64,000 nucleotides of DNA, from the NCBI RefSeq assembly GCF_036199905.1, contig NZ_CP108109.1, positions 2,542,001 to 2,606,000 on the forward strand, in the 5' to 3' direction. The translations under genes and the position numbers were made by a program. The notes beneath the pieces are model-generated. The model did no database searches. It was not told the origin of the DNA and worked only from the letters and a program-made list of their open reading frames with translations. Below, piece after piece: positions 1-8,669 of this stretch; position 1 is the stretch's first letter; each line of letters begins with the position of its first letter. The DNA is from Streptomyces sp. NBC_00223. GTDB lineage: Bacteria; Actinomycetota; Actinomycetes; Streptomycetales; Streptomycetaceae.

Positions 1-236
1 AACGTTCCTCCTTGAGCTGTCGGGTCCGGGGGCGCGGCTGTCGGGCCCCCTGGCACCTTCCCGGGGGTCGGGCGTGGGGCGATGGAGGTTCCAGGTGAAC
101 AAGTGGCCAATGTGCAAAGAGTGGTTGAGCACACAGTGCAGCCTCCGGCCGAGTCGCCACGACCGACGCGCCCGGCGGACCGCGGAGCCGCGCTCAAGAT
201 CATCCGGCTGGACGTACGGCGGGCCGGGACGCAACA
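1..236 (-). promoter_or_regulatory. 5' leader of an off-window minus-strand gene
   Basis: No gene of its own. Read on the minus strand, the first bases hold a near-perfect Shine-Dalgarno (AAGGAGGA, complement of 6-13) pointing out of the window, so a minus-strand gene should start a few bases beyond position 1. The rest, down to the hairpin at 237-264, is the space in which its promoter must lie. I see no convincing -35/-10 pair. Confidence 0.5.
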
Positions 237-264
237 GTGCCCCGGGTGATCACACCCGGGGCAC
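237..264 (-). terminator. Hairpin terminator after pepN
   Basis: Perfect 12-bp inverted repeat (GTGCCCCGGGTG / CACCCGGGGCAC) with loop ATCA, 24 bases past the pepN stop. No T-tract follows, which is usual for streptomycete terminators. It separates pepN from the next minus-strand gene beyond the window edge. Confidence 0.75.
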
Positions 265-288
265 CGCCGTACGTCCTGCCTCGCGGAC

Positions 289-2859
289 TCAGCCCGCGGC
301 CGCCGCGTCCGCGGCCCGGGCCTTCAGCGCGCGCTCCACACCGGAGCGGGACTCCACGACCAGCCGGCGCAGCGCCGGAGCCGGCTCGGAGCTCGCCAGC
401 CAGGCGTCGGTGGCGTCCAGCGTGGCCTGCGAGACCTGGAGCGAGGGGTAGAGCCCGACCACGACCTGCTGGGCCATCTCGTAGCTGCGCGAGTCCCACA
501 CCTGCTTGACCGCCGCGAAGTAGCGCTCGGTGTAGGGGGCGAGCAGTTCACGCTGGTCGGCCTGCGCGAAGCCGTGGATGACGGCTTCCTGCACGGCGTT
601 CGGCAGCTTCTCGTGCTCCACCACCGAGGCCCACACCTCAGCCTTGGCCTCCGCGCTCGGCCGGGCCGCCCGCGCGGCCGCCGCGTGCTCCTCGCCGGCC
701 GAGGTCGGGTCGCGTACGAGCTCCGCGTCGATCGCCTCCTCGCCGGCCCGGCCGGTCGCGGCCAGCCGGGTCAGCAGCGCCCAGCGCAGATCGGTGTCCA
801 CGGTCAGGCCCTCGTACGACACGCCGCCGTCCAGCAGTCCGGCGAGGATGTCCAGCTGCTCGGGGGTACGGGCGGTCAGCGCGAACGCCCGGGCCCAGGC
901 GAGCTGGTGGTCGCTGCCGGGGGCGGCGGCCGTCAGCTCCCGGAGCGCCGCCTCGGTCCAGCGGGCGAGCCCGGTCTCCCGCCACGCCGGGTCCGCGTAC
1001 ATCTCCAGCGCCAGCTTGGCCTGGCGGTGCAGGGACTGCACCACGCCGATGTCGGTCTCCTTACCGATGCCGTGCAGCACCAGGTCCAGATAGTCGCGGG
1101 CGGCCAGCTCACCGTCGCGGGTCATGTCCCAGGCGGCCGCCCAGATCAGCGCGCGCGGCAGCGACTCGGTGAAGTCCCCCACGTGGTCGCGGACCACGGC
1201 GAGCGACCGCTCGTCGAGCCGCACCTTCGCGTACGACAGGTCGTCGTCGTTGAGCAGGATCACATCGGGCCTGCGGGTCCCGGCGAACTCCGGCACCTCG
1301 GTCAGGGCGCCGTCCACGTCCAGCTCGACCCGGCGGGTGCGGACCAGCCGGCCCTCGGTGAGGTCGTAGGCGCCCACCGCGATCCGGTGCGGCCGCAGCA
1401 CGGCCACGCCCTTGGCGCCGACGGGCAGGTCAGGGGCCTCCTGGCGTACGGCGAAGGAGGTGACGACCCCGTCCGCGTCCACCGTCAGCTCCGGGCGCAG
1501 CACATTGATCCCGGCGGTCTCCAGCCACGCCTTCGACCAGGTCCGCAGATCGCGCCCGGAGGTCTCCTCCAGCGCGCCCAGCAGGTCGGGCAGCCGGGTG
1601 TTCCCCCACGCGTGCCGCCGGAAGTACGCCTGCACGCCCGCGAAGAACTCGTCCTGGCCGACGTACGCGACGAGCTGCTTGAGCACGGACGCGCCCTTGG
1701 CGTACGTGATCCCGTCGAAGTTGACGAGCACGTCGTCCAGGTCGTTGATCTCCGCCATGATCGGGTGGGTGGACGGCAGCTGGTCCTGCCGGTACGCCCA
1801 GGTCTTCATCGAGTTGGCGAAGGTCGTCCAGGCGTGCGGCCACTTCGAGCCGGCGGCGGACGCCTGGCAGGCGATCGAGGTGTAGGTGGCGAACGACTCG
1901 TTCAGCCACAGGTCGTTCCACCACTCCATGGTGACCAGGTCGCCGAACCACATGTGCGCCAGCTCGTGCAGGATCGTCTCCGCGCGCGCCTCGTACGCGG
2001 CGTCGGTGACCTTCGAGCGGAAGACGTACTGGTCGCGGATGGTGACCGCGCCCGCGTTCTCCATCGCGCCCGCGTTGAACTCCGGGACGAACAGCTGGTC
2101 GTACTTGGCGAACGGGTAGGCGCAGCCGAACTTCTCCTCGAACCAGTCGAAGCCCTGCCGGGTCACCGCGAAGATCTCCTCCGCGTCCAGGTGCTCGGCG
2201 AGCGAGGGCCGGCAGTAGACGCCGAGCGGTACGCTGCGGCCGTCGCCCTCCCAGCTGCTGTGCACCGAGGCGTACGGGCCGACGATCAGCGCGGTGATGT
2301 ACGTCGAGATGCGCGGGGTCGGCTCGAAGACCCACACACCGTCGGCCGGGGGCTCGGGGGTGGGCGAGTTGGAGACGACGGTCCAGCCGACGGGGGCCTT
2401 CACGGTGAACGCGAAGGTCGCCTTGAGATCGGGCTGTTCGAAGGCGGCGAAGACCCGCCGGGCGTCCGGTACTTCGAACTGCGTGTACAGATATGCCTGC
2501 TTGTCGACCGGGTCGACGAACCGGTGCAGGCCCTCACCGGTGTTCGTGTACGCGCACTCGGCGACGACCCGCAGCTCGTTTCCGCCCGCCCGCAGGGACG
2601 TCAGCGCGATCCTGGAGTCCGCGAAGACGTCCGCGGGGTCGAGCGGCTCACCGTTCAGCACGATCTCGCGCACAGTGGGCGCGACCAGGTCGATGAAGGT
2701 CGATCCCGCTTCCCGGACGTCGAACCGCACGGTCGTCTCCGAGCGGAACGTACCTCCGTCCTGGGCGCCGCTCAGGTCGAGCTCGATCGTGTAAGCGTCC
2801 ACGCTCAGAAGGCGCGCACGCTCCTGCGCCTCCTCGCGCGTGAGGTTCGTACCAGCCAC
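289..2859 (-). CDS. pepN: Aminopeptidase N, M1 zinc metallopeptidase
   Basis: Cytoplasmic zinc aminopeptidase that removes N-terminal residues from peptides, used in peptide recycling. The 856-aa product has the family length and layout: N-terminal beta domain, the GAMEN substrate-binding motif, then HELAH (H298, H302) with the distal zinc ligand E321 in WLNESF, and a C-terminal ERAP1-like helical domain. The open frame runs upstream to 3156, but the GTG at 2859 is chosen because it sits behind an AGAAGGAG site and gives the N-terminus VAGTNLTREEAQ typical of streptomycete PepN. The extra upstream residues are low-complexity and implausible. It is divergent from the secreted glycosidase at 3119, with 259 bases between them, and ends before the hairpin at 237-264. 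Confidence 0.95.
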   Translation of the reverse strand: MAGTNLTREEAQERARLLSVDAYTIELDLSGAQDGGTFRSETTVRFDVREAGSTFIDLVAPTVREIVLNGEPLDPADVFADSRIALTSLRAGGNELRVVAECAYTNTGEGLHRFVDPVDKQAYLYTQFEVPDARRVFAAFEQPDLKATFAFTVKAPVGWTVVSNSPTPEPPADGVWVFEPTPRISTYITALIVGPYASVHSSWEGDGRSVPLGVYCRPSLAEHLDAEEIFAVTRQGFDWFEEKFGCAYPFAKYDQLFVPEFNAGAMENAGAVTIRDQYVFRSKVTDAAYEARAETILHELAHMWFGDLVTMEWWNDLWLNESFATYTSIACQASAAGSKWPHAWTTFANSMKTWAYRQDQLPSTHPIMAEINDLDDVLVNFDGITYAKGASVLKQLVAYVGQDEFFAGVQAYFRRHAWGNTRLPDLLGALEETSGRDLRTWSKAWLETAGINVLRPELTVDADGVVTSFAVRQEAPDLPVGAKGVAVLRPHRIAVGAYDLTEGRLVRTRRVELDVDGALTEVPEFAGTRRPDVILLNDDDLSYAKVRLDERSLAVVRDHVGDFTESLPRALIWAAAWDMTRDGELAARDYLDLVLHGIGKETDIGVVQSLHRQAKLALEMYADPAWRETGLARWTEAALRELTAAAPGSDHQLAWARAFALTARTPEQLDILAGLLDGGVSYEGLTVDTDLRWALLTRLAATGRAGEEAIDAELVRDPTSAGEEHAAAARAARPSAEAKAEVWASVVEHEKLPNAVQEAVIHGFAQADQRELLAPYTERYFAAVKQVWDSRSYEMAQQVVVGLYPSLQVSQATLDATDAWLASSEPAPALRRLVVESRSGVERALKARAADAAAAG

Positions 2860-3051
2860 GGCGGGCCACTCCTTCTCTTCTCGCCTGGTGAGACGCCCAT
2901 CCTCGCACGCGCCCCCTTCCCCCGCGCCGCGCGCCCGCTCCGCGGGTTCCGTTTTCCCACCGCGCCCGCCCGCCGGTACCGGTGGGCCGGCGTCCGCGGG
3001 TCCCGCGCCCGCCGTCACCGGCACATTCGTCGACGCCGAGGCCGTCCGACG

Positions 3052-3080
3052 TTGACACGCACGGGACCCGAGTGATGGGC
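3052..3080 (+). promoter_or_regulatory. Candidate promoter of the GH84-type gene
   Basis: A consensus -35 hexamer TTGACA lies at 3052-3057, 62 bases before the GTG start. The sequence 17 bases further on (3075-3080, ATGGGC) is a poor -10, so the -35 is the only strong element and the call is tentative. Confidence 0.3.
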
Positions 3081-3118
3081 TCGCGTTCCGCCTTCGCCGC
3101 CCCACCGGAAGGGACACC

Positions 3119-6100
3119 GTGCTGCGCAGGACCTCCGCCGTAGCAGTCATGGCCACCGTCTTCGGCGGCTGGCTCGGTCAGGCGCCCGCTCTCGCGGACC
3201 AGAGCCCCGCGACGCACCCGGCCGGCGCCACCTCGCCGACCGAGCAGGGCTCCACGGCTCCGGCCGTGTGGCCCAAGCCCCAGTCCCTGCGCGCGCAGGG
3301 CGACTTCGCCCGGGTCACCCCGCGGGTCACGCTCGTGACGGACCCGGCCGACAACCCCGACCCGTACGCGCTCGACGTCGTCGAGGACGCGCTGCGCGCC
3401 GCGGGCGCGGGCACGGTCACACGGGCGCACACCCCGGGCCCCGGTCTGGCCGTCTATCTGGGCACCGCGGCCGCCGGTCCGCTCGCCGGGCTCGGCGCCC
3501 CCGCCACGGGCGACCTGCCGGCGGGCGGCTACCGGCTGGCCGTCAGCGGCGCCGTGATCGCCATGGACGGGGTCGGCGACGACGGCCTCTTCCACGCCGC
3601 CCAGACCCTCCGTCAGCTCACGACCACCGAGAACGGCGAGGACGGCAAGAACGGCGAGAAGGGCTTCGCCGCCGTCGTGGTCAGGGACTGGCCCACCGCC
3701 CCCGTGCGCGGCGTCACGGAGGGCTTCTACGGCGTGCCGTGGACCCAGTCCCAGCGGCTGGCCCAGCTGGACTTCCTGGCCCGCACCAAGCAGAACCGCT
3801 TTCTGTACGCGCCGGGCGACGACCCCTACCGCCAGGCGCAGTGGCGCGAGCCCTACCCGGCCGGTCAGCGGGCCGACTTCCGCGCGCTGGCCCGGCGGGC
3901 CCAGCAGGACCATGTCACGCTCGCCTGGGCCGTCGCGCCGGGACAGGCGATGTGCTTCTCCTCACGGGACGACCAGCGCGCGCTGGAGCGCAAGCTCGAC
4001 GCGATGTGGGCGCTGGGCGTGCGGGCGTTCCAACTCCAGTTCCAGGACGTGAGCTACAGCGAGTGGCACTGCGGCGCGGACGCGGCCCGCTTCGGCACCG
4101 GCCCGGACGCGGCCGCCCGCGCGCAGGCGAGCACGGCCAACGCGACGGCCGCCTACCTCGCCGACCGGTACGGCGCCGACGCGCCCGAACTCTCCCTGCT
4201 GCCCACCGAGTTCTACCAGGACGGCCCGACCCCGTACCGGACCGCGCTGGCCAAGGCGCTCGATCCGGCGGTCGAAGTGGCCTGGACCGGCGTCGGGGTG
4301 CTGCCCGCGACCATCACCGGCGCCCAAGTGGCGGGCGCCAAGGCCGCGTTGCGGCACCCGCTGCTGACCGTCGACAACTACCCGGTCAACGACTTCGCGC
4401 CCGGCCGGCTCTTCCTCGGCCCCTACACCGGCCGTGAGCCCGCCGTCGCGACGGTCTCCGCCGGGCTGCTGGCGAGCGCGATGCAGCAGCCGACCGCGTC
4501 GCGCGTTCCGCTCTTCACGGCGGCCGACTTCGCCTGGAATCCCCGGGGTTACGACCCGGCGGCGTCCTGGCGGGCCGCGATCGACGACCTGGCGGGCGGC
4601 GACCCGGCCGCCCGCGCGGCGCTGGGCGCGCTCGCCGGGAACGAGACGTCGTCCGCGCTCGGCGGCGAGGAGTCGGCCTATCTGCGGCCGCCGATCGAGG
4701 AGTTCGGGTCCGCGCTGGACGGCGCGGACCCGGCCCGGCTCACCGCCGCCGAGCAGAAGCTGCGGTCCGCCTTCACGGTCATGCGCACCTCCCCCACGGC
4801 CCTCGGCGGCCTGGCGGACGGCACCTTCGGCGACGAGGTACGGCCCTGGCTCGACCGTCTGTCGCGCTACGGCTCGGCGGGCGGGCACGCCCTCGACATG
4901 CTGATGGCCCAGGCGCGGGGCGACGACACCGCCGCGTGGCGGGCCCGGCAGGCGCTGGACCGGGACCGCGGCGCGCTGGCCCAGGGCACCGCCACGGTCG
5001 GCGAGCAGACCCTCGACGGCTTCCTGTCCCGCGCGGTGGACGACGGCGACGCCTGGAGCGGGCTGCGCGCGGACGGCCGCACCGCCACGACCACGATGTC
5101 CTCCGGGCACGGCACCGACCCGTCCGCGATGGTCGACGGCAAGGACACCACCGCCTGGTCCAGCGACGCCCCGCCGCAGCCGGACGACTCCTTCGGGGTC
5201 GACCTCGGCACGTCGCGGCCGGTCGGCTCGGTGCGGATCACCATGGGCGACGGCAGCGGCTCCGACGACTTCCTGCACGACGCGGTCCTGGAGATCGCCG
5301 ACGACGGCACCGGCTGGCGGCGTATCGGCGTCTACCACGACCGGGCGGTGATCACCGCGACCCTCCCCGAGGGCACCCGGGCCCGCCAGGTGCGGCTGCG
5401 CGCAACCGGCACCCAGCCGGGCGCGGTGACCGTAAGGGAGTTCGCCGTGGCCCTGACCGGCGCGGCCGCCCCCACGGCCACCGGCGGCGCACACGCCGCC
5501 GCGGTGGTGGACGGCGACCTGTCCACGGGCGCCGGGCCAGGCCCGGTGACCGTCGACTTCGGCGGCGCCCGGGTGCTGGACACCGTGACGGTCGCGACCA
5601 CCGGGCGGACCGCCGCCGACCTCACCGACGGCGGTCCCCCGCCGGGACCGCCGGACGCCGAGACCCCGCCGGCCGCCCATCCGGAGCCCGGGGAGCACCC
5701 CGCGCCCGCGCCCGTCTCCGTCGACGTCCGTCTGGCCGACGGCGGCTGGCGCCGGATCGGGGTCCTGGACGGCGGCTGGACGGAGCTGCCCGCCGGGGTG
5801 CGGGCCGACGCCGTACGGCTCTCGGACGGTGACGGGGTGCGCGAGGTCGTGCCGTGGTTCGCGGACGCGCCCCGGGTGACGGCCGACCGGCCGGAGGTGG
5901 ACGCCGAGGCCGGCGGCCCGGCGGCCACCGTGACCCTCGGGGTCGCCTCCGGACTGCCCCGCGACACCACGGCCGCCGTCACGGCCGACGACGTGCCGAA
6001 GCCGCTGCGGGTGACGGTCCCCGCCTCGGCCGCCCTGCGCCGAGGCGCCACCACCGCCGTACCGCTGCGGATCGCGGTACCCGCGGGCACCGCCCCCGGC

Positions 6101-6583
6101 ACGTACTCCGTCCCGGTCCGCGTCACCGTGGACGGCAGGACCGTCGAGCGGCGGGTCACCGTACGCACGCATCCGCGTACCGGCGGGCCGGACCTCGTGC
6201 CCGGCGGGTGGGCGACCTCGTCCGGGAACGAGACGGCCGACTTCCCCGCCGCGCACGTGACCGACGGCGATCCGGCGACCCGCTGGTCCTCACCCGTCGA
6301 GGACGACGCCTGGGTGCAGGTCGAGCTGGCCGCCCCGGCGAAGGTGGGCCGGGTGGAGCTGAGCTGGCAGGACGCCTACGCCGCGGCCTACGACGTGCGG
6401 ACCTCGGCGGACGGCGTGACCTGGCGGACCGCGGCGAGCGTCACCGCCGGCGGCGGGGGCCACGAGACCGTGTGGCTCGACTCCCCCGCCGACACCCGCT
6501 TCCTGCGGGTGCAGGGGGTGCGCCGGGCCACCAAGTACGGCTACTCGCTGTACGGCATTCAGGCGTACGCGGCCGCGGGGTGA
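3119..6583 (+). CDS. Secreted GH84-type beta-N-acetylglucosaminidase with carbohydrate-binding domains
   Basis: Predicted exported glycosidase of the hyaluronidase/NAGidase family, acting outside the cell on N-acetylhexosamine glycans. The 1154 aa begin with a Sec signal peptide (cleavage near ALA-DQ, about residue 26). A GH20b-like beta/alpha domain follows (about 45-180), then the TIM-barrel NAGidase domain (about 190-480, EGFYGVPW near its start). After that come a discoidin-like F5/8C domain (about 650-780), a divergent second beta domain, an NPCBM/NEW3-like stretch (about 925-1010) and a C-terminal F5/8C domain (about 1015-1150). GTG start behind GGAAGGGA. Oddity: the usual paired Asp of GH84 reads Q309-D310 (LQFQDVSYSEW), so the residue that normally orients the substrate acetamido group is replaced. 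Family assignment is secure, activity less so. Confidence 0.85.
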   Translation: MLRRTSAVAVMATVFGGWLGQAPALADQSPATHPAGATSPTEQGSTAPAVWPKPQSLRAQGDFARVTPRVTLVTDPADNPDPYALDVVEDALRAAGAGTVTRAHTPGPGLAVYLGTAAAGPLAGLGAPATGDLPAGGYRLAVSGAVIAMDGVGDDGLFHAAQTLRQLTTTENGEDGKNGEKGFAAVVVRDWPTAPVRGVTEGFYGVPWTQSQRLAQLDFLARTKQNRFLYAPGDDPYRQAQWREPYPAGQRADFRALARRAQQDHVTLAWAVAPGQAMCFSSRDDQRALERKLDAMWALGVRAFQLQFQDVSYSEWHCGADAARFGTGPDAAARAQASTANATAAYLADRYGADAPELSLLPTEFYQDGPTPYRTALAKALDPAVEVAWTGVGVLPATITGAQVAGAKAALRHPLLTVDNYPVNDFAPGRLFLGPYTGREPAVATVSAGLLASAMQQPTASRVPLFTAADFAWNPRGYDPAASWRAAIDDLAGGDPAARAALGALAGNETSSALGGEESAYLRPPIEEFGSALDGADPARLTAAEQKLRSAFTVMRTSPTALGGLADGTFGDEVRPWLDRLSRYGSAGGHALDMLMAQARGDDTAAWRARQALDRDRGALAQGTATVGEQTLDGFLSRAVDDGDAWSGLRADGRTATTTMSSGHGTDPSAMVDGKDTTAWSSDAPPQPDDSFGVDLGTSRPVGSVRITMGDGSGSDDFLHDAVLEIADDGTGWRRIGVYHDRAVITATLPEGTRARQVRLRATGTQPGAVTVREFAVALTGAAAPTATGGAHAAAVVDGDLSTGAGPGPVTVDFGGARVLDTVTVATTGRTAADLTDGGPPPGPPDAETPPAAHPEPGEHPAPAPVSVDVRLADGGWRRIGVLDGGWTELPAGVRADAVRLSDGDGVREVVPWFADAPRVTADRPEVDAEAGGPAATVTLGVASGLPRDTTAAVTADDVPKPLRVTVPASAALRRGATTAVPLRIAVPAGTAPGTYSVPVRVTVDGRTVERRVTVRTHPRTGGPDLVPGGWATSSGNETADFPAAHVTDGDPATRWSSPVEDDAWVQVELAAPAKVGRVELSWQDAYAAAYDVRTSADGVTWRTAASVTAGGGGHETVWLDSPADTRFLRVQGVRRATKYGYSLYGIQAYAAAG

Positions 6584-6623
6584 CCTCGCGCGCAGGCCGC
6601 GAAGCACCCCGTGACACACGAAA

Positions 6624-6659
6624 GCCCGGATCTCAGGCTGATATGCCGTCGATCCGGGC
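6624..6659 (-). terminator. Inverted repeat at the HNH gene 3' end
   Basis: GCCCGGATC (6624-6632) and GATCCGGGC (6651-6659) form a 9-bp stem with an 18-base loop. It overlaps the last codons and stop of the minus-strand HNH gene and lies in the 49-base space between two convergent genes. It may terminate transcription from either side. Confidence 0.35.
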
Positions 6660-7169
6660 CAGGGCGTCGTCCGCGCCGAAAGGTTGCAGGTATGGCAACC
6701 AGCGCGGGTCCCGGTGACCGGTCCCGATGATCCGCCAGGCGAGCCCGGACGGCGGGGCCGGTTGATGGCGCAGCCGCCAGCCCAGCTCGGCCACATGGCG
6801 GTCCGCCTTCACGTGGTTGCAGCGTCTGCACGCCGCCACCACGTTGTCCCAGGCGTGCTGTCCGCCGCGGCTGCGCGGGATGACGTGGTCGACGCTGGTG
6901 GCGGCGGCTCCGCAGTACGCGCACTTGCCGCCGTCGCGGGCGAAGAGTGCTCGGCGGGTGAGAGGCACGGTGCCACGAAAGGGCACCCGGACGAATTTGG
7001 TGAGTTTCACCACACTTGGCGCGGGCAGCGCCGTGGTCTCGCTGTGCAGATAGGCGCCGGATTCCTCTAGGCACACGGCCTTGTTGTTGAGCACGAGGAC
7101 AAGCGCACGGCGGAGCGGTACGACGCCGAGCGGCTCGTACGACGCGTTCAGGACCAGGACATGCGGCAC
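6633..7169 (-). CDS. HNH endonuclease family protein
   Basis: A 178-aa protein of the actinobacterial HNH nuclease family; the biological substrate is not known. The N-terminal part (VLVLNASYEPLGV) is the typical lead-in. The HNH core lies at about residues 95-140: CAYCG zinc knuckle, DHVIPRSRGG, WDN and CRRCNHVKADR, so both CxxC pairs and the catalytic His are intact. The open frame extends upstream to 7472, but the GTG at 7169 is preceded by a perfect AAAGGAGG site and starts the conserved region. It is divergent from the MscS gene. Confidence 0.85.
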   Translation of the reverse strand: MPHVLVLNASYEPLGVVPLRRALVLVLNNKAVCLEESGAYLHSETTALPAPSVVKLTKFVRVPFRGTVPLTRRALFARDGGKCAYCGAAATSVDHVIPRSRGGQHAWDNVVAACRRCNHVKADRHVAELGWRLRHQPAPPSGLAWRIIGTGHRDPRWLPYLQPFGADDALARIDGISA

Positions 7170-7441
7170 GGATGCCTCCTTTAACGCCGGCGGCGCGTGG
7201 CTCGCGCCGGGACGATCTGCGTCAAGTCTCTCCGGAAGGCGGTCCGGCGCGCCACCATGCCCGGGTAACGGACCGAGGGTGTTTTGCGGCACACCGGCCC
7301 GCGCGGGGCCCGTACCGCCCCTCGTATCCCCGGCGCGGCGGGCGTTCCGCCCGGGTGAACGCGGGCCGGGAGAGGCCGGGGAGAGGAACGTCCGGCGGCT
7401 AGATTGGAAGCTCGTTCCACGCCCTACGGAGGTCCCCGCCC

Positions 7442-8524
7442 GTGTCCAGCGCGACGCCCAGTGCCGACACACCCCTCGACAGCGTGCCGCGCTCGGCCGC
7501 CCAGGCCGGCAGCTGGGTGGACGAGAACTGGGCCGACTGGCTCAACGCGGGGCTGCGCATCCTGCTCATCGTGGCCATAGCGGTCGTGCTGCGCTCGGTG
7601 GTCCGGCGGACCATCAGCCGGCTCATCGACCGGATGAACCGGGGCGCGGAGGCCGCGGCGAACACCACGCTCGGCGGGCTGCTGGTCAACGCCGAGCGGC
7701 GCAAGCAGCGCAGCGAGGCGATCGGCTCGGTGCTCAGGAGCGTCGCGTCCTTCCTCATCCTGGGCACGGCCGCGCTGACCGTGCTGTCGGTGCTGCGGAT
7801 CAATCTGGCGCCGCTGCTGGCCAGCGCCGGGGTGGCCGGAGTGGCGATCGGCTTCGGCGCTCGGAACCTGGTCACGGACTTCCTGTCCGGCGTCTTCATG
7901 ATCCTGGAGGACCAGTACGGCGTCGGGGACGTGATCGACGCCGGGGTGGCCAGTGGCACGGTGGTGGAGGTCGGCCTGCGGGTGACCAAGCTGCGCGGCG
8001 AGAACGGCGAGATCTGGTACGTGCGCAACGGCGAGGTCAAGCGGATCGGCAACCTCAGCCAGGGCTGGGCGACGGCCGTGGTGGACGTGCAGGTGGGCAG
8101 CGGCGAGGACCTGGAGCGGGCCCGGTCGGTGATCACGGCGGCGGCCGAGGCCCTGGCCAAGGAGGACCCCTGGGACGAGCGGCTCTGGGAGCCGGTCAAG
8201 GTGCTGGGCCTGGAGTCGGTGAACGCGGACTCGGTGGTGATCCGGGCGCAGGCCAGGACCACGCCCGGCCAGGCGTCCGCGGTGGAGCGGGAGCTGCGCT
8301 GGCGGATCAAGCAGGCGTTCGAGGAGGCGGGCATCGTGATCACCGGGGGCGCGACCGCCGCCACGGCGGCCCGCGAGCCCTCGGCCGAGGACGCCGAGGA
8401 GCAGGCGCCGGGTCAGGTGCCCGCGCAGGGGCACGGGCGGGGCTCCGCGGGCGCCCCGGCCGCCGCCGAGCCGGCTGCCGAGGCCCGCCCGTCCGCTCCC
8501 CCGCCGGCCGCCGGCGAGAACTGA
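7442..8524 (+). CDS. MscS-family mechanosensitive ion channel
   Basis: Small-conductance channel that releases solutes on hypo-osmotic shock, in the cytoplasmic membrane. The 360-aa protein has transmembrane segments near residues 35-57, 98-118 and 122-145. The last is the glycine/alanine-rich pore helix (ASAGVAGVAIGFGARNLVTD). It is followed by the MscS beta domain (about 150-215), an alpha/beta domain, and a Pro/Ala/Glu-rich disordered tail from about residue 300. GTG start with GGAGG at good spacing. Single-gene unit between the HNH gene and the csn operon. Confidence 0.9.
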   Translation: MSSATPSADTPLDSVPRSAAQAGSWVDENWADWLNAGLRILLIVAIAVVLRSVVRRTISRLIDRMNRGAEAAANTTLGGLLVNAERRKQRSEAIGSVLRSVASFLILGTAALTVLSVLRINLAPLLASAGVAGVAIGFGARNLVTDFLSGVFMILEDQYGVGDVIDAGVASGTVVEVGLRVTKLRGENGEIWYVRNGEVKRIGNLSQGWATAVVDVQVGSGEDLERARSVITAAAEALAKEDPWDERLWEPVKVLGLESVNADSVVIRAQARTTPGQASAVERELRWRIKQAFEEAGIVITGGATAATAAREPSAEDAEEQAPGQVPAQGHGRGSAGAPAAAEPAAEARPSAPPPAAGEN

Positions 8525-8585
8525 CCGCCGGCGTACTCCTCCGGCCGGGTTGGTAACGACTTGGCCGAAGGACCGGTGACTCCTC

Positions 8586-8615
8586 TTGACGCTCCGCCGA
8601 TAACGGGCCTACCTT
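8586..8615 (+). promoter_or_regulatory. Candidate csn operon promoter
   Basis: TTGACG (8586-8591) and TACCTT (8610-8615), spaced 18 bases, form a plausible vegetative promoter. The palindromic operator begins 12 bases after the -10, where a bound repressor would block initiation. Confidence 0.5.
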
Positions 8616-8627
8616 TCGTTTTGCCAA

Positions 8628-8642
8628 TAGGAAACTTTCCTA
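8628..8642. promoter_or_regulatory. CsnR/ROK operator, 15-bp palindrome
   Basis: TAGGAAACTTTCCTA is a perfect 7-1-7 palindrome lying between the promoter and the csnR start. It closely resembles the AGGAAA-N-TTTCCT site reported for the ROK repressor CsnR, so csnR is probably autoregulated and the whole operon derepressed by chitosan oligosaccharides. The match is to remembered literature, not a search. Confidence 0.7.
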
Positions 8643-8669
8643 ACAGTGAACTGAGGGAGGATGGCGCGC

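Noticed and set aside
574..3075. 833-aa plus-strand open frame opposite pepN
   Set aside because: Antisense frame in high-GC coding DNA; composition rich in Arg, Gly, His and Val with no domain, and pepN on the other strand is unmistakable.
3962..6256. 764-aa minus-strand open frame within the GH84-type gene
   Set aside because: Antisense shadow: Gly/Arg-rich, no ribosome site or motif.
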